Below are positions 24,458-31,706 of a stretch of 31,711 nucleotides of DNA, in pieces. Both the position numbers and the translations under genes were made by a program. Below the pieces are notes generated by a model that saw nothing but the letters and a program-made list of their open reading frames with translations, was not told the DNA's origin and did not search any database. Every line of letters begins with the position of its first letter. The first letter of the stretch is position 1. The DNA lies in assembly GCA_002772705.1 (NCBI GenBank), contig PFDH01000011.1:2832-34542 (forward strand), in the 5' to 3' direction. The stretch is from Candidatus Pacebacteria bacterium CG10_big_fil_rev_8_21_14_0_10_44_11 (lineage in GTDB: Bacteria; Patescibacteriota; Microgenomatia; UBA1400; PJMF01).

Positions 24458-25138
24458 ATGACACAGTTACTACAGCAAAAACCTGCCACTAAACCACAAC
24501 AGACCGGATCCGCCAATCCTTTCGCTCGTGCTTTGTCTGAAATGGAAAAAACTGCTGATGCTAGTGGGAAACCCTCAAGTACCGATGCGTTTCGAGAGGC
24601 TTTGATGAGAGCTCAAGGCGGAGATCGCTCTGCGATGGCTCAAACTGGCTTTGGCGACATGCAATCTGAGGACTACTTTGCCCAACAGCAAGCTGAACTG
24701 CAAAAGCAGCAAGAGCAATTGGCTCTCAGAAAAAAACTTCATGATCGAGTTAACCCTGTGGATAACCAAGCCTTGTTTGACGCCAGAGACAAACAGGTCA
24801 AAGACCAAATTGACAAATTGAGAAATGAATTAAAAATGCTTTCTCGGGATGTAAAATCCCTTAACAAAGAAGTCGAGCTGACGCTGATGACCAAAGTCAC
24901 CGACCCCGGAGAGCATGGGGCATACTTTGTGACTTTCTTCGAGCAACTCCGAACGCTGATCATGTTGCTCAGAAAAAACGTCAAAGAAGCCGGTACTTGG
25001 CTAAAGGCGGCCAGAGGCAAACAACAAAGAGGCAAACAACAAAAAGGCTTGCTGTTTGGCAAAGGCAGCAAGGCTACCAGTACGGTTCAAGATATCACCA
25101 CCAACAGTGAACGTAACATTTCCTATGGTGGTGCATAA
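24458..25138 (+). CDS. Hypothetical Gln-rich helical protein (226 aa)
   Basis: Function unknown; it resembles a conserved hypothetical family I associate with Patescibacteria, but I cannot confirm this without a search. No signal peptide or membrane segment, so probably cytosolic. The N-terminal third is low-complexity (TQLLQQKPATKPQQTG). A Gln/Glu-rich coiled coil follows (YFAQQQAELQKQQEQLALRK), then a more conserved-looking helical core (~105-190, with KQVKDQIDKLRNELKMLSRD and an EHGAYFVTFFEQLRTLI segment). A basic tail contains two copies of RGKQQ. ATG 24458 is used; TTG 24440 is in frame and possible. A strong promoter lies just upstream. It converges on tRNA-Val. Confidence 0.75.
   Translation: MTQLLQQKPATKPQQTGSANPFARALSEMEKTADASGKPSSTDAFREALMRAQGGDRSAMAQTGFGDMQSEDYFAQQQAELQKQQEQLALRKKLHDRVNPVDNQALFDARDKQVKDQIDKLRNELKMLSRDVKSLNKEVELTLMTKVTDPGEHGAYFVTFFEQLRTLIMLLRKNVKEAGTWLKAARGKQQRGKQQKGLLFGKGSKATSTVQDITTNSERNISYGGA
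25013..25042 (+). repeat. Tandem 15-bp repeat, two copies
   Basis: AGAGGCAAACAACAA occurs twice in direct succession, in frame in the hypothetical gene, encoding the duplicated RGKQQ in its basic tail. It looks like a recent slippage event and is a likely site of length variation between strains. Confidence 0.8.
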
Positions 25139-25158
25139 AATTCAAGAAAAGAGAAGGG

Positions 25159-25232
25159 TGAACTCGAGAGGACTCGAACCTCTGACCTCTTCGATGTCAA
25201 CGAAGCGCTCTAACCAACTGAGCTACGAGTTC
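25159..25232 (-). tRNA. tRNA-Val(GAC)
   Basis: A 74-nt cloverleaf on the minus strand: acceptor GAACTCG/CGAGTTC, D arm GCTC/GAGC, anticodon stem CTTCG/CGAAG with loop TTGACAT and anticodon GAC, T arm AGAGG-TTCGAGT-CCTCT, discriminator A. CCA is not encoded. A TATAAT (25245-25250) on the same strand places the transcription start ~6 nt before the tRNA. Confidence 0.96.
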
Positions 25233-25244
25233 AAAACGATCTGA

Positions 25245-25250
25245 ATTATA
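25245..25250 (-). promoter_or_regulatory. tRNA-Val promoter (-10)
   Basis: Consensus TATAAT on the minus strand, 12 nt before the tRNA 5' end. It is divergent from the infC promoter. Confidence 0.6.
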
Positions 25251-25284
25251 GCGTATCAAGAAAGAGAAAGCTACCAGATCTCAA

Positions 25285-25313
25285 TTGCATTTTCTAAAGA
25301 CTCGATATACAAT
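25285..25313 (+). promoter_or_regulatory. infC-rpmI-rplT promoter
   Basis: TTGCAT (25285-25290), a 17-bp spacer, and TACAAT (25308-25313). The predicted start near 25320 leaves only ~27 nt before infC, too short for the structured L20-type leader found upstream of infC in Bacillus. Confidence 0.75.
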
Positions 25314-25346
25314 ACATGATCTGAAGCAAAAAGCTGAAAGTGACTA

Positions 25347-25904
25347 GTGATTAGAAAGAGATTCGTAAAAAGATCGCAGCCGAGCCAAATTTGGGTCACG
25401 GCTAATCATCATATCCGAGTACCAGAACTGAGAGTGCTCTCTGAGCAAGGTGAGATGATTGGGGTGATGTCCACCCGCGAAGCGATGGAGAAGTCTCGCG
25501 AGGCTGAAAAGGATCTGATCTTGATTAATGACAAGGCGCAACCGCCAGTCGCCAAGATCATCAGTCTGAGCAAGTACAAGTATCAGGAGCAGCAAAAAGC
25601 GGCTGAGAGTCGAAAAAAAGCTAAAGCTCAGGACACCAAAGAAGTCAGATTCACTCCTTTTATGGGTGAGGGCGACTATCAATCACGACTAAATAAAGTG
25701 GTTGACTTCTTAAAAGGTGGTGATAAAGTCAGACTTTCGCTGCAGTTCAAAGGCAGACTGATCACTAAGAAAGAATTTGGTTACGAAATGTTTAAAAAAG
25801 TAATTGTGGCAACTGAAGAGCTGGCAACAGTTGAAATTCAACCAAAATTACTCGGTAACAAACTGATGGCTCAACTGCAGCCCTCAGCCAAGAAAAAAGT
25901 ATGA
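25347..25904 (+). CDS. infC: Translation initiation factor IF-3
   Basis: Binds the 30S subunit, blocks premature 50S joining and checks the start codon. The 185-aa protein has the N-domain (IRVPELRVLSEQGEMIGVMSTREA), the linker with PPVAKIISLSKYKYQEQQKAAE, and the C-domain (DTKEVRFTPFMGEGDYQSRLNK and KVRLSLQFKGRLITKKEFG). In-frame stops exclude an ATG start upstream. The best start is GTG at 25347, followed at once by ATT, so ATT 25350, the codon type used by E. coli infC for autoregulation, is also possible. Its stop overlaps the rpmI start by 4 nt (ATGA), so the two are translationally coupled. First gene of the infC-rpmI-rplT operon. Confidence 0.96.
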   Translation: MIRKRFVKRSQPSQIWVTANHHIRVPELRVLSEQGEMIGVMSTREAMEKSREAEKDLILINDKAQPPVAKIISLSKYKYQEQQKAAESRKKAKAQDTKEVRFTPFMGEGDYQSRLNKVVDFLKGGDKVRLSLQFKGRLITKKEFGYEMFKKVIVATEELATVEIQPKLLGNKLMAQLQPSAKKKV

Positions 25905-26104
25905 GTAAAATTAAACAACGCACCAGATCAGGCGTCGCCAAGCGATTCAAAATTACCGCTACTGGCAAAGTTTTGCGACGGGCTCAAAATATGCGGCACC
26001 GCCGAAGAATTAAAAGTAAAAAAGCCATTCGTGCCTATCGCAGACCAATTGAGGTCAAAGGCAAATGGGCTAGAAAAATTAAAAGAATGCTAGGAATCGC
26101 CTAA
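25901..26104 (+). CDS. rpmI: 50S ribosomal protein L35 (bL35)
   Basis: Small basic protein of the large ribosomal subunit; 67 aa, the usual length. It has the typical pattern of a KRFKITATGKVLRR core followed by basic NMRHRR and a terminal KWARKIKRMLG. The ATG overlaps the infC stop by 4 nt. There is no strong Shine-Dalgarno, which suggests translational coupling. The rplT start follows one base after the stop codon. Confidence 0.97.
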   Translation: MSKIKQRTRSGVAKRFKITATGKVLRRAQNMRHRRRIKSKKAIRAYRRPIEVKGKWARKIKRMLGIA

Positions 26105-26105
26105 T

Positions 26106-26462
26106 ATGCCAAGAACAAAAGCTGGAACCACCAGAAAAGCTCGCCACAATAAAGTTTTGGATCAAACCAAGGGGTTCAGAGGCACCAACAACAGATTATA
26201 CAAACGCGCCAAAGAGGCGTTGCTGCACGCAGGTATGTACGCCTACATTGGCCGCAAGTTGCGCAAACGTGACATGCGTCGATTATGGATTGTCCGAATC
26301 AACGCTGCTCTAAAGCAAGTTGATGAAAACTTACAATACTCCAGATTCATCAAGTCAATGAAAGATTCTAAAGTAGCGATTGATCGAAAAATGTTAGCCG
26401 AATTAGCTGTTTCAGACTTTACCACTTTTACAAAAGTAGTCCAAGCAGTGCGGCAGGCATAA
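26106..26462 (+). CDS. rplT: 50S ribosomal protein L20 (bL20)
   Basis: Early-assembling 23S rRNA-binding protein needed for 50S assembly, and in many bacteria the repressor of its own operon. The 118-aa length is canonical. Signatures are RKARHNKVLDQTKGFRG, the LYKRAKEALLHAGMYAYIGRK segment, KRDMRRLWIVRINAA and DRKMLAELAV. An AGGA (26091-26094) near the end of rpmI is a plausible Shine-Dalgarno. A strong intrinsic terminator follows 20 bp after the stop, closing the three-gene operon. Confidence 0.98.
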   Translation: MPRTKAGTTRKARHNKVLDQTKGFRGTNNRLYKRAKEALLHAGMYAYIGRKLRKRDMRRLWIVRINAALKQVDENLQYSRFIKSMKDSKVAIDRKMLAELAVSDFTTFTKVVQAVRQA

Positions 26463-26482
26463 TTATCAGAAAAATGAAACAG

Positions 26483-26507
26483 AAGCCCCGCACAAACGGG
26501 GCTTTTT
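26483..26507 (+). terminator. Intrinsic terminator after rplT
   Basis: AAGCCCCG (26483-26490) pairs perfectly with CGGGGCTT (26497-26504) across loop CACAAA, followed by a T run to 26507. It is the clearest terminator in the window and separates the ribosomal operon from pheST. Confidence 0.93.
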
Positions 26508-26551
26508 AGTTGTTGTACGTGAGGTTCTCTTTAAGAGAGGAGAAAATCGGG

Positions 26552-26557
26552 TATACT
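26552..26557 (+). promoter_or_regulatory. -10 element of the pheS operon
   Basis: TATACT ends 11 nt before ATG 26569 and only 2 nt before the in-frame ATG 26560. A transcript starting ~7 nt past the -10 would miss ATG 26560, so ATG 26569 is the likelier start. Confidence 0.55.
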
Positions 26558-26568
26558 AGATGGTACGT

Positions 26569-27606
26569 ATGACTCTAGATGAACTCAAAGACCAGATCAA
26601 GACAATTCAACTGCAGTTTGAGACAGAGACTTCTGCTGAGGGTTTACGAACTAAATATTTGGGCAAAAAGGGTCTCTTTAATCTGCTGGCCAAATCTATT
26701 GGAAAAGTGGACTTAGACTCACGAGTCAAAGCTGGCCAACAACTCAATTTTTTGAAGGCTTACTTAAACAACAAAATCACCCAAAAAGAGCGGCAAGTTC
26801 AGGCTAATCTGCCTTGGCTGGATTTTACTTTGCCAGGACTCAAACCAAAAGTTGGCCACGTCCACCCAATTTCACAGGCCATGGCCGAGATTACTGGTAT
26901 TTTTGAACGGATTGGTTTTACCCGTGTCCGTTACCCAGAAGTTGATTGGGACTGGTATGTTTTTGAAAGCCTGAACATGCCGCCCAACCACCCAGCCCGG
27001 GATGAGTGGGAAACTTTTTTTGTTGACACGCCAGTTGACCAAAAAAAAGGCAAGTTAGTGCTAACGACCCACACTTCTAACGGGCAGGTGAGAGAAATGG
27101 AGCGATTAGGTTCGCAGCCACCAATTAGAATGATCAACATTGCCCGCTGTTATCGCCGACAACAAGATGCCACCCACACCCAGATGTTCCACCAGTTTGA
27201 AGGTTTGGTAGTTGACAAAGGCATTAACATTCAACATTTGAAAGGGACATTAGATTATTTTGCCCAAGAATTTTATGGCCCCGGCACCAAAAGCCGAATT
27301 AGACCCTTTCATTTTCAGTTTACCGAGCCCTCATTTGAAGTCGACTTTAGCTGTCACATTTGTGGCGGCACCGGACAGGTTGACGGCAACAAGTGCAAGT
27401 TCTGCAAATCGGGTTGGCACGAAGTCGGCGGGGCAGGGATGGTTCACCCCAACGTCTTGAAAGCTGGCGGCATTGACCCCGAGGTCTACACCGGTTTTGC
27501 TTTTGGTTGGGGAGTGGAGAGAACTTATACGCTTAAAGAAGGTTTGAACATTGATGATATTAGATTGTTATACAGTGGTGATTTAAGATTTTTGGAGCAG
27601 TTCTGA
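26569..27606 (+). CDS. pheS: Phenylalanyl-tRNA synthetase alpha subunit, with Cys4 insert
   Basis: Catalytic class II subunit of the alpha2-beta2 enzyme that charges tRNA-Phe. The 345-aa protein has an N-terminal coiled coil, motif 1 (VGHVHPISQAMAEITGIFERIGF), motif 2 around NIARCYRRQQDATHTQMFHQFEG, and motif 3 in YTGFAFGWGVERTYTLKEGL. A four-cysteine insert (C262, C265, C276, C279: CHICGG then CKFCKSGW) sits before GGAGMVHPNVL and looks like a zinc knuckle; E. coli and Thermus PheS lack it. ATG 26569 is preferred over 26560 because of the promoter position. The TGA overlaps the ATG of the next small gene. pheT follows. Confidence 0.96.
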   Translation: MTLDELKDQIKTIQLQFETETSAEGLRTKYLGKKGLFNLLAKSIGKVDLDSRVKAGQQLNFLKAYLNNKITQKERQVQANLPWLDFTLPGLKPKVGHVHPISQAMAEITGIFERIGFTRVRYPEVDWDWYVFESLNMPPNHPARDEWETFFVDTPVDQKKGKLVLTTHTSNGQVREMERLGSQPPIRMINIARCYRRQQDATHTQMFHQFEGLVVDKGINIQHLKGTLDYFAQEFYGPGTKSRIRPFHFQFTEPSFEVDFSCHICGGTGQVDGNKCKFCKSGWHEVGGAGMVHPNVLKAGGIDPEVYTGFAFGWGVERTYTLKEGLNIDDIRLLYSGDLRFLEQF

Positions 27607-27836
27607 TGGCACTCAAGCTAGATACATTACTAACTGATATATTGACTTCTTTGGCACAAGCAATTTTTGGTGTTTTTCTTTTATATAGCTTTTTAATTAA
27701 TTCATGCTTTGATTCAAAGTGCACATTTTATCGAAACACTACCACAATAATTACTATTAATGTTGTTGCTTTTCTTGTGTTTCTAGCATTAATTGTTACT
27801 GTGCGCAGTTACATACGTAAAAGAACCGCTAAATAA
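27606..27836 (+). CDS. Small two-helix membrane protein between pheS and pheT (76 aa)
   Basis: I do not recognise it. It has two hydrophobic segments (~12-32 and ~48-68), a short loop with two cysteines (NSCFDSKCTF), and a basic C-terminus (RSYIRKRTAK), so it probably spans the membrane twice with a cytosolic tail. The ATG shares one base with the pheS stop (TGATG), and GGAG (27594-27597) serves as a Shine-Dalgarno. This makes translation very likely even though the family is unknown. The DNA is AT-richer than pheS. pheT starts 8 bp later, so the gene is embedded in the synthetase operon. A membrane protein here is unusual. Confidence 0.7.
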   Translation: MALKLDTLLTDILTSLAQAIFGVFLLYSFLINSCFDSKCTFYRNTTTIITINVVAFLVFLALIVTVRSYIRKRTAK

Positions 27837-27844
27837 TAATTTTT

Positions 27845-29818
27845 ATGAACATCCTTATCCCTCACTCCTGGCTTTTAGAACACTTAGACACTGACGCTTC
27901 GCCAAAAGAAATTCAGCGTTTGTTGTCGCTTTCTGGTCCTTCAATTGAACGGATTTACCAAAAAGATGGTGAAGCCGTTTATGACATCGAAGTCACCACC
28001 AATCGGGTTGACTCTATGTCAGTCCGGGGTATTGCTCGCGAGGCAGCGGTGATCCTCAAACAAGCCGGTCGCAAAACAGAACTTCAGCCGTTGTCAAACC
28101 CTCAATTTGAGAGCAACAATCAGCTGCCAATTCCCAAAATTGAGAATAACCCTGTTTTTTGCAAACGAATTATTTGTATTGTGTTATCAAACATTCAACA
28201 TAATCCAACCCCAGCATTAATGGCCAAACGCTTAACCCAAATTGACCAAAATATTCATGATGCCGCGATTGATATCACCAACTATGTTTCTCATGAACTT
28301 GGCCATCCCTGTCACGCCTTTGACTACGACAAAATCATGAAGCTAGGCGGAGTAATAAAAGTCAAAGAAGCCGCCGCCGGCAAAAAGTTTATCACTCTGG
28401 ATAAAGAAGAGTACCAAACAGTTGGCGGCGAAATTGTCTTTGAAAACGATCAAGGAGAAATTATTGACTTCCCAGCCATCAAAGGCACTGCCAACACCGC
28501 GGTTGATAACTCCACCAACAATATTTTATTTTGGATCGAGTCACTTTCGGCAGAGAAAGTGCGATTTGGTTCAATGTCCCATGCCATCAGAACGGTCGCG
28601 GCGCAACTGAATGAAAAAAATGTTGATCCCTATTTAGCCGAACCAGTCTTGCGAAGAGCAGTAGAGTTATATCAACAATTTTGCAATGCAAAAGTAGCAA
28701 GCGAGATTTACGATGACTTCCCCACACCACCACAAATGCAACCAGTTGCGGTTACAAAACAAAAAGTGTCAACTTACCTGGGAATTGAGTTAGAAAATCA
28801 AATTATCACTAATATTCTAAAAAGTTTGGGTTGTACAGTTGATTGGAAGAATGACTCAACGTTTCAGGTCACGCCACCAACTTTTAGACCTGATCTGACT
28901 ATTCCAGCCGATATCATTGAGGAGCTTGCTAGAATTTATGGTTATCACCACCTGCCAAGTGCTTTAATGGCAACCGCCATTCCGCTAACAAAGCCAGAAA
29001 ATTCTTTCTTCAACACGGAGGCGCGAATCAAGCAGTTTTTAGCTGATCTTGGTTGGCAAGAAGTCTACACCTACTCAATGGTCAGTGAACAAATTGCCCT
29101 TGAGTCAGGATGTCCGATAGATCAACATCTAAAACTTCAAAATCCACTAACCGAAGATCGAGTTTATCTGAGACGCTCAGTCCTGCCTTCACTCAATGAA
29201 GTTTTAGACAACAACCCAGAACATCCAGATTTGTCGGTGTTTGAAATCGCTAACGTTTACCATCCCCAATCAAATGAGCTACCTGATGAGGTTCTGATGC
29301 TGACATTACTTTCACCACAGAGTTATCGTCAGAGTAGGGGAGTGTTGGAAACCCTGTTGAAGCAATTTTTTATCACTGATCTTATTGTCACGCCAACATC
29401 AGAAACTGAGGCTGCAATCCAAATTATTCAAAATGCTGAGCAGATTGAAATTGGCAAAGTTGTAAGATTAGATTTTCGGATTGGTTTTGCAATTGAAATG
29501 CGAAAACTGCAACCCTTGCTTAAGAATCACCCACGTTATCAACCATTAGCCAAGTCAGCCCCAATCAAAGAGGACTTGACTTTCCAGTTTCCGTCACAAA
29601 CCACAATTGGTATTGTCACTTCAGCCATCAAAAGTGCCAGTAATTTAGTGAAAACGGTTGAGTTAAAAGAAATTTATGAGCAAAACTTTACTTTTACGAT
29701 GACCTATAATCACCAAACTCAGTCACTTTCATCAGCAGAAGTGGAGCCAATTAGAAAAGCAATTGTCCAGATCTTAACAGAAAGATTTCAAGGCAAACTT
29801 ATCGGTTCACTTCAATGA
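27845..29818 (+). CDS. pheT: Phenylalanyl-tRNA synthetase beta subunit, short form
   Basis: Beta subunit of the PheRS heterotetramer, containing the editing and tRNA-recognition domains. At 657 aa it is ~140 shorter than the usual ~800. After the N-terminal segment (MNILIPHSWLLEHL) the sequence goes directly to VYDIEVTTNRVDSMSVRGIAREA, so the EMAP-like tRNA-binding OB domain, normally ~40-150, is missing. The B3/B4 editing region (DITNYVSHELGHPCHAFDYD), the B5 domain (FRPDLTIPADIIEELARIYGY), the catalytic-like core and the C-terminal FDX-ACB anticodon domain (APIKEDLTFQFP to end) are present. No Shine-Dalgarno is seen, so reinitiation after the small membrane gene is likely. Its stop overlaps the next ATG by 4 nt. 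Confidence 0.95.
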   Translation: MNILIPHSWLLEHLDTDASPKEIQRLLSLSGPSIERIYQKDGEAVYDIEVTTNRVDSMSVRGIAREAAVILKQAGRKTELQPLSNPQFESNNQLPIPKIENNPVFCKRIICIVLSNIQHNPTPALMAKRLTQIDQNIHDAAIDITNYVSHELGHPCHAFDYDKIMKLGGVIKVKEAAAGKKFITLDKEEYQTVGGEIVFENDQGEIIDFPAIKGTANTAVDNSTNNILFWIESLSAEKVRFGSMSHAIRTVAAQLNEKNVDPYLAEPVLRRAVELYQQFCNAKVASEIYDDFPTPPQMQPVAVTKQKVSTYLGIELENQIITNILKSLGCTVDWKNDSTFQVTPPTFRPDLTIPADIIEELARIYGYHHLPSALMATAIPLTKPENSFFNTEARIKQFLADLGWQEVYTYSMVSEQIALESGCPIDQHLKLQNPLTEDRVYLRRSVLPSLNEVLDNNPEHPDLSVFEIANVYHPQSNELPDEVLMLTLLSPQSYRQSRGVLETLLKQFFITDLIVTPTSETEAAIQIIQNAEQIEIGKVVRLDFRIGFAIEMRKLQPLLKNHPRYQPLAKSAPIKEDLTFQFPSQTTIGIVTSAIKSASNLVKTVELKEIYEQNFTFTMTYNHQTQSLSSAEVEPIRKAIVQILTERFQGKLIGSLQ

Positions 29819-31083
29819 AAGTTGACCTCAAAAAAATATTTTCTTGGTTAGTTGGAATCTTGATTATTATCGCTCCCAGCAATTTATTTTTGGTTCTCAA
29901 TCAATCGGCTGGTTATGTCAATGGTTTGCGAATTGACTATTTAATTCCTAAGTTCTATTTGATCGATGCAGTTGTTGTGGTGACAATTGCCGTTGGCGCC
30001 GCTCTATTGAATCAGGGTCAAAAGCGTGAGTTTCAAAATATTTTTTTTAACCAAAAAAATCGGTTGCTATTTTTCTGTTTGACTATGCTGATCGTTGCTC
30101 AATTTTTTTCTTCTCAATCACTCATTGGTATGCTGACCACCATAAAAATTGCGGCATTTTCCAGTTTAAGCTGGCTGCTACTTGTTCACAAAAAATTAGT
30201 CGTAACGGAGATAATTCAGCTATCTTTAATTATCTCAATTGCCGTTCAGCTCTGTTTTGCCATCGGCCAAAGCCTTACCCAACACTCACTCGCTCCCTAT
30301 TGGCTATCAGGCGAATCAAAACTAACCTCATCAATGATCGGTTTAGCCCGAGGAACATTTAACGGGGAAGAGCGATTGCTGGCGTATGGCACCACCGCTC
30401 ATCCCAATATTTTGGCTGGAGTGATGGTACTTTTTTCATTAGCGCTAATTACAAGCTTAAGAAATAAAAATAGTGGTGCGGTTGGTTTGTCATTGATACC
30501 GGCACTACTGATTATCTTTCTCACTCAAAGTGTGACCGCGTTGTTAGCATTAGTCATTGGCTTAGCAATTTGGTTGCTACAAAAATACCGGCCAAAGTTC
30601 CAAAAAAATTTGATGATATTTGGTCTATTGTTGGTGATAATCAACCCCTGGCTGTTACAATTACTTTCAACTGGCTTCAATTCGACCTCAATTGAGAGAA
30701 GAGTCTATCTAAACCAAGCAGCTGTCCAAATACTAATGAAGCGCCCCATCACTGGAGTTGGCCTGGGCAACTTCACTGGTGTCTTAGAAACCTACTCAAC
30801 TAATCCTGAATTTGTCCGTTTTATTCAACCAGCACATAATGTTTTCTGGTTGCTAGCTGCAGAAACCGGATTGATTGGCATGATGATACTAGCAATTTTA
30901 GGCAAAAAATTACTTAACCAGCCGCCATCGCCACTGCTTTTGGCGTTGATTCCACTGTTAGCCTTTGATCATTATCTGCTGACGGTTGAATCAGGACTAC
31001 TTGCACTAGTATTATTTCCATTTGTAATCCAACCAACGCCATCTTCAAAGGCTAAAGTGCCTCTAAAGGGTCGCTCTCGCTGA
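29815..31083 (+). CDS. O-antigen ligase/Wzy-like membrane protein
   Basis: Polytopic protein of 422 aa with about eleven membrane segments and a periplasmic-type loop holding the family signature: RPITGVGLGNF followed by PAHNVFWLLAAETGLIG. These match the Wzy_C (O-antigen ligase/polymerase) domain, whose members join or polymerise lipid-linked glycans outside the membrane. An earlier motif, AYGTTAHPNILAGVM, is also typical. It probably takes part in surface polysaccharide or protein glycosylation; ligase versus polymerase is not decided. The ATG overlaps the pheT stop by 4 nt, so it is the last gene of the pheS operon by position. The last 112 bp overlap the 3' end of the convergent minus-strand gene. 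Confidence 0.87.
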   Translation: MKVDLKKIFSWLVGILIIIAPSNLFLVLNQSAGYVNGLRIDYLIPKFYLIDAVVVVTIAVGAALLNQGQKREFQNIFFNQKNRLLFFCLTMLIVAQFFSSQSLIGMLTTIKIAAFSSLSWLLLVHKKLVVTEIIQLSLIISIAVQLCFAIGQSLTQHSLAPYWLSGESKLTSSMIGLARGTFNGEERLLAYGTTAHPNILAGVMVLFSLALITSLRNKNSGAVGLSLIPALLIIFLTQSVTALLALVIGLAIWLLQKYRPKFQKNLMIFGLLLVIINPWLLQLLSTGFNSTSIERRVYLNQAAVQILMKRPITGVGLGNFTGVLETYSTNPEFVRFIQPAHNVFWLLAAETGLIGMMILAILGKKLLNQPPSPLLLALIPLLAFDHYLLTVESGLLALVLFPFVIQPTPSSKAKVPLKGRSR

Positions 31084-31706
31084 CTTTTCATAACCCGGGC
31101 ATTACGACAGCGTTCATCAAACTTCACTGCTTGCCTAAAATCATTGGGATTATCAAGTTGCTCTGCTTTGTTATTAAGATCAGACCGGATATTATCCCAA
31201 TCTGCTCTATAACTGAGGATCTCTTCAATAAAGGGCAAAAACCCTAACTGCCAAACATACTGGGAAATAACGGCAACTACTTCGCTGCGTGGGGCGCTAG
31301 GTGCCCTGCAAGCAATGCCAAGACTGATCCATGCCTGGAGAATTTTATATAAACCCGAAAAATTGGGATCGTTTAAACTCATGCCTCTGAACAGTATGTA
31401 CTGCAAAGGAAATTCTTCACCTTTTTTGAGCCGCCGATCAAATTCTTGGGTGGCACACCGATGTCCCCGAAGAGTTAACTCGCCGATGGTTAAGTTTGAA
31501 GCTCCTTCAAGTAGAACTTTTAGCTCCTCAAATTCAGTGCCATTATTGCCGATCCATGCACAACGTTCTTTCCTTGATCCCACTGGGGTCTTGGCTAAAA
31601 TGGAGTGTATCTCTGCCAAAACTTTTGCTTGCATCTCCCCATCCGTTATTGCTAGGACAGTTGACGTGCTTAACCGAGCTGGCTGGCATTCTGTTATGTT
31701 ACCCAT
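30972..31706 (-). CDS. Hypothetical protein (244 aa), possibly extending beyond the window
   Basis: I do not recognise the family. The product is soluble with mixed helix-forming segments (IGELTLRGHRCATQEFDRRL, SLNDPNFSGLYKILQAWISL and FLPFIEEILSYRADWDNIR) and no signal peptide. The last ~37 residues are Ser/Asn/Thr/Gly-rich and encoded opposite the Wzy-like gene, which suggests a C-terminal extension by stop-codon loss. ATG 31706 lies 5 bp from the window edge. The frame stays open beyond it, so the true start may be outside. The 620 bp that do not overlap the Wzy-like gene have no better reading frame on either strand, which supports the call. Confidence 0.55.
   Translation of the reverse strand: MGNITECQPARLSTSTVLAITDGEMQAKVLAEIHSILAKTPVGSRKERCAWIGNNGTEFEELKVLLEGASNLTIGELTLRGHRCATQEFDRRLKKGEEFPLQYILFRGMSLNDPNFSGLYKILQAWISLGIACRAPSAPRSEVVAVISQYVWQLGFLPFIEEILSYRADWDNIRSDLNNKAEQLDNPNDFRQAVKFDERCRNARVMKSQRERPFRGTLAFEDGVGWITNGNNTSASSPDSTVSR

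Noticed and set aside
25056..25244. 62-aa plus-strand open frame across tRNA-Val
   Set aside because: It is made of the end of the hypothetical gene in another frame plus the tRNA complement.
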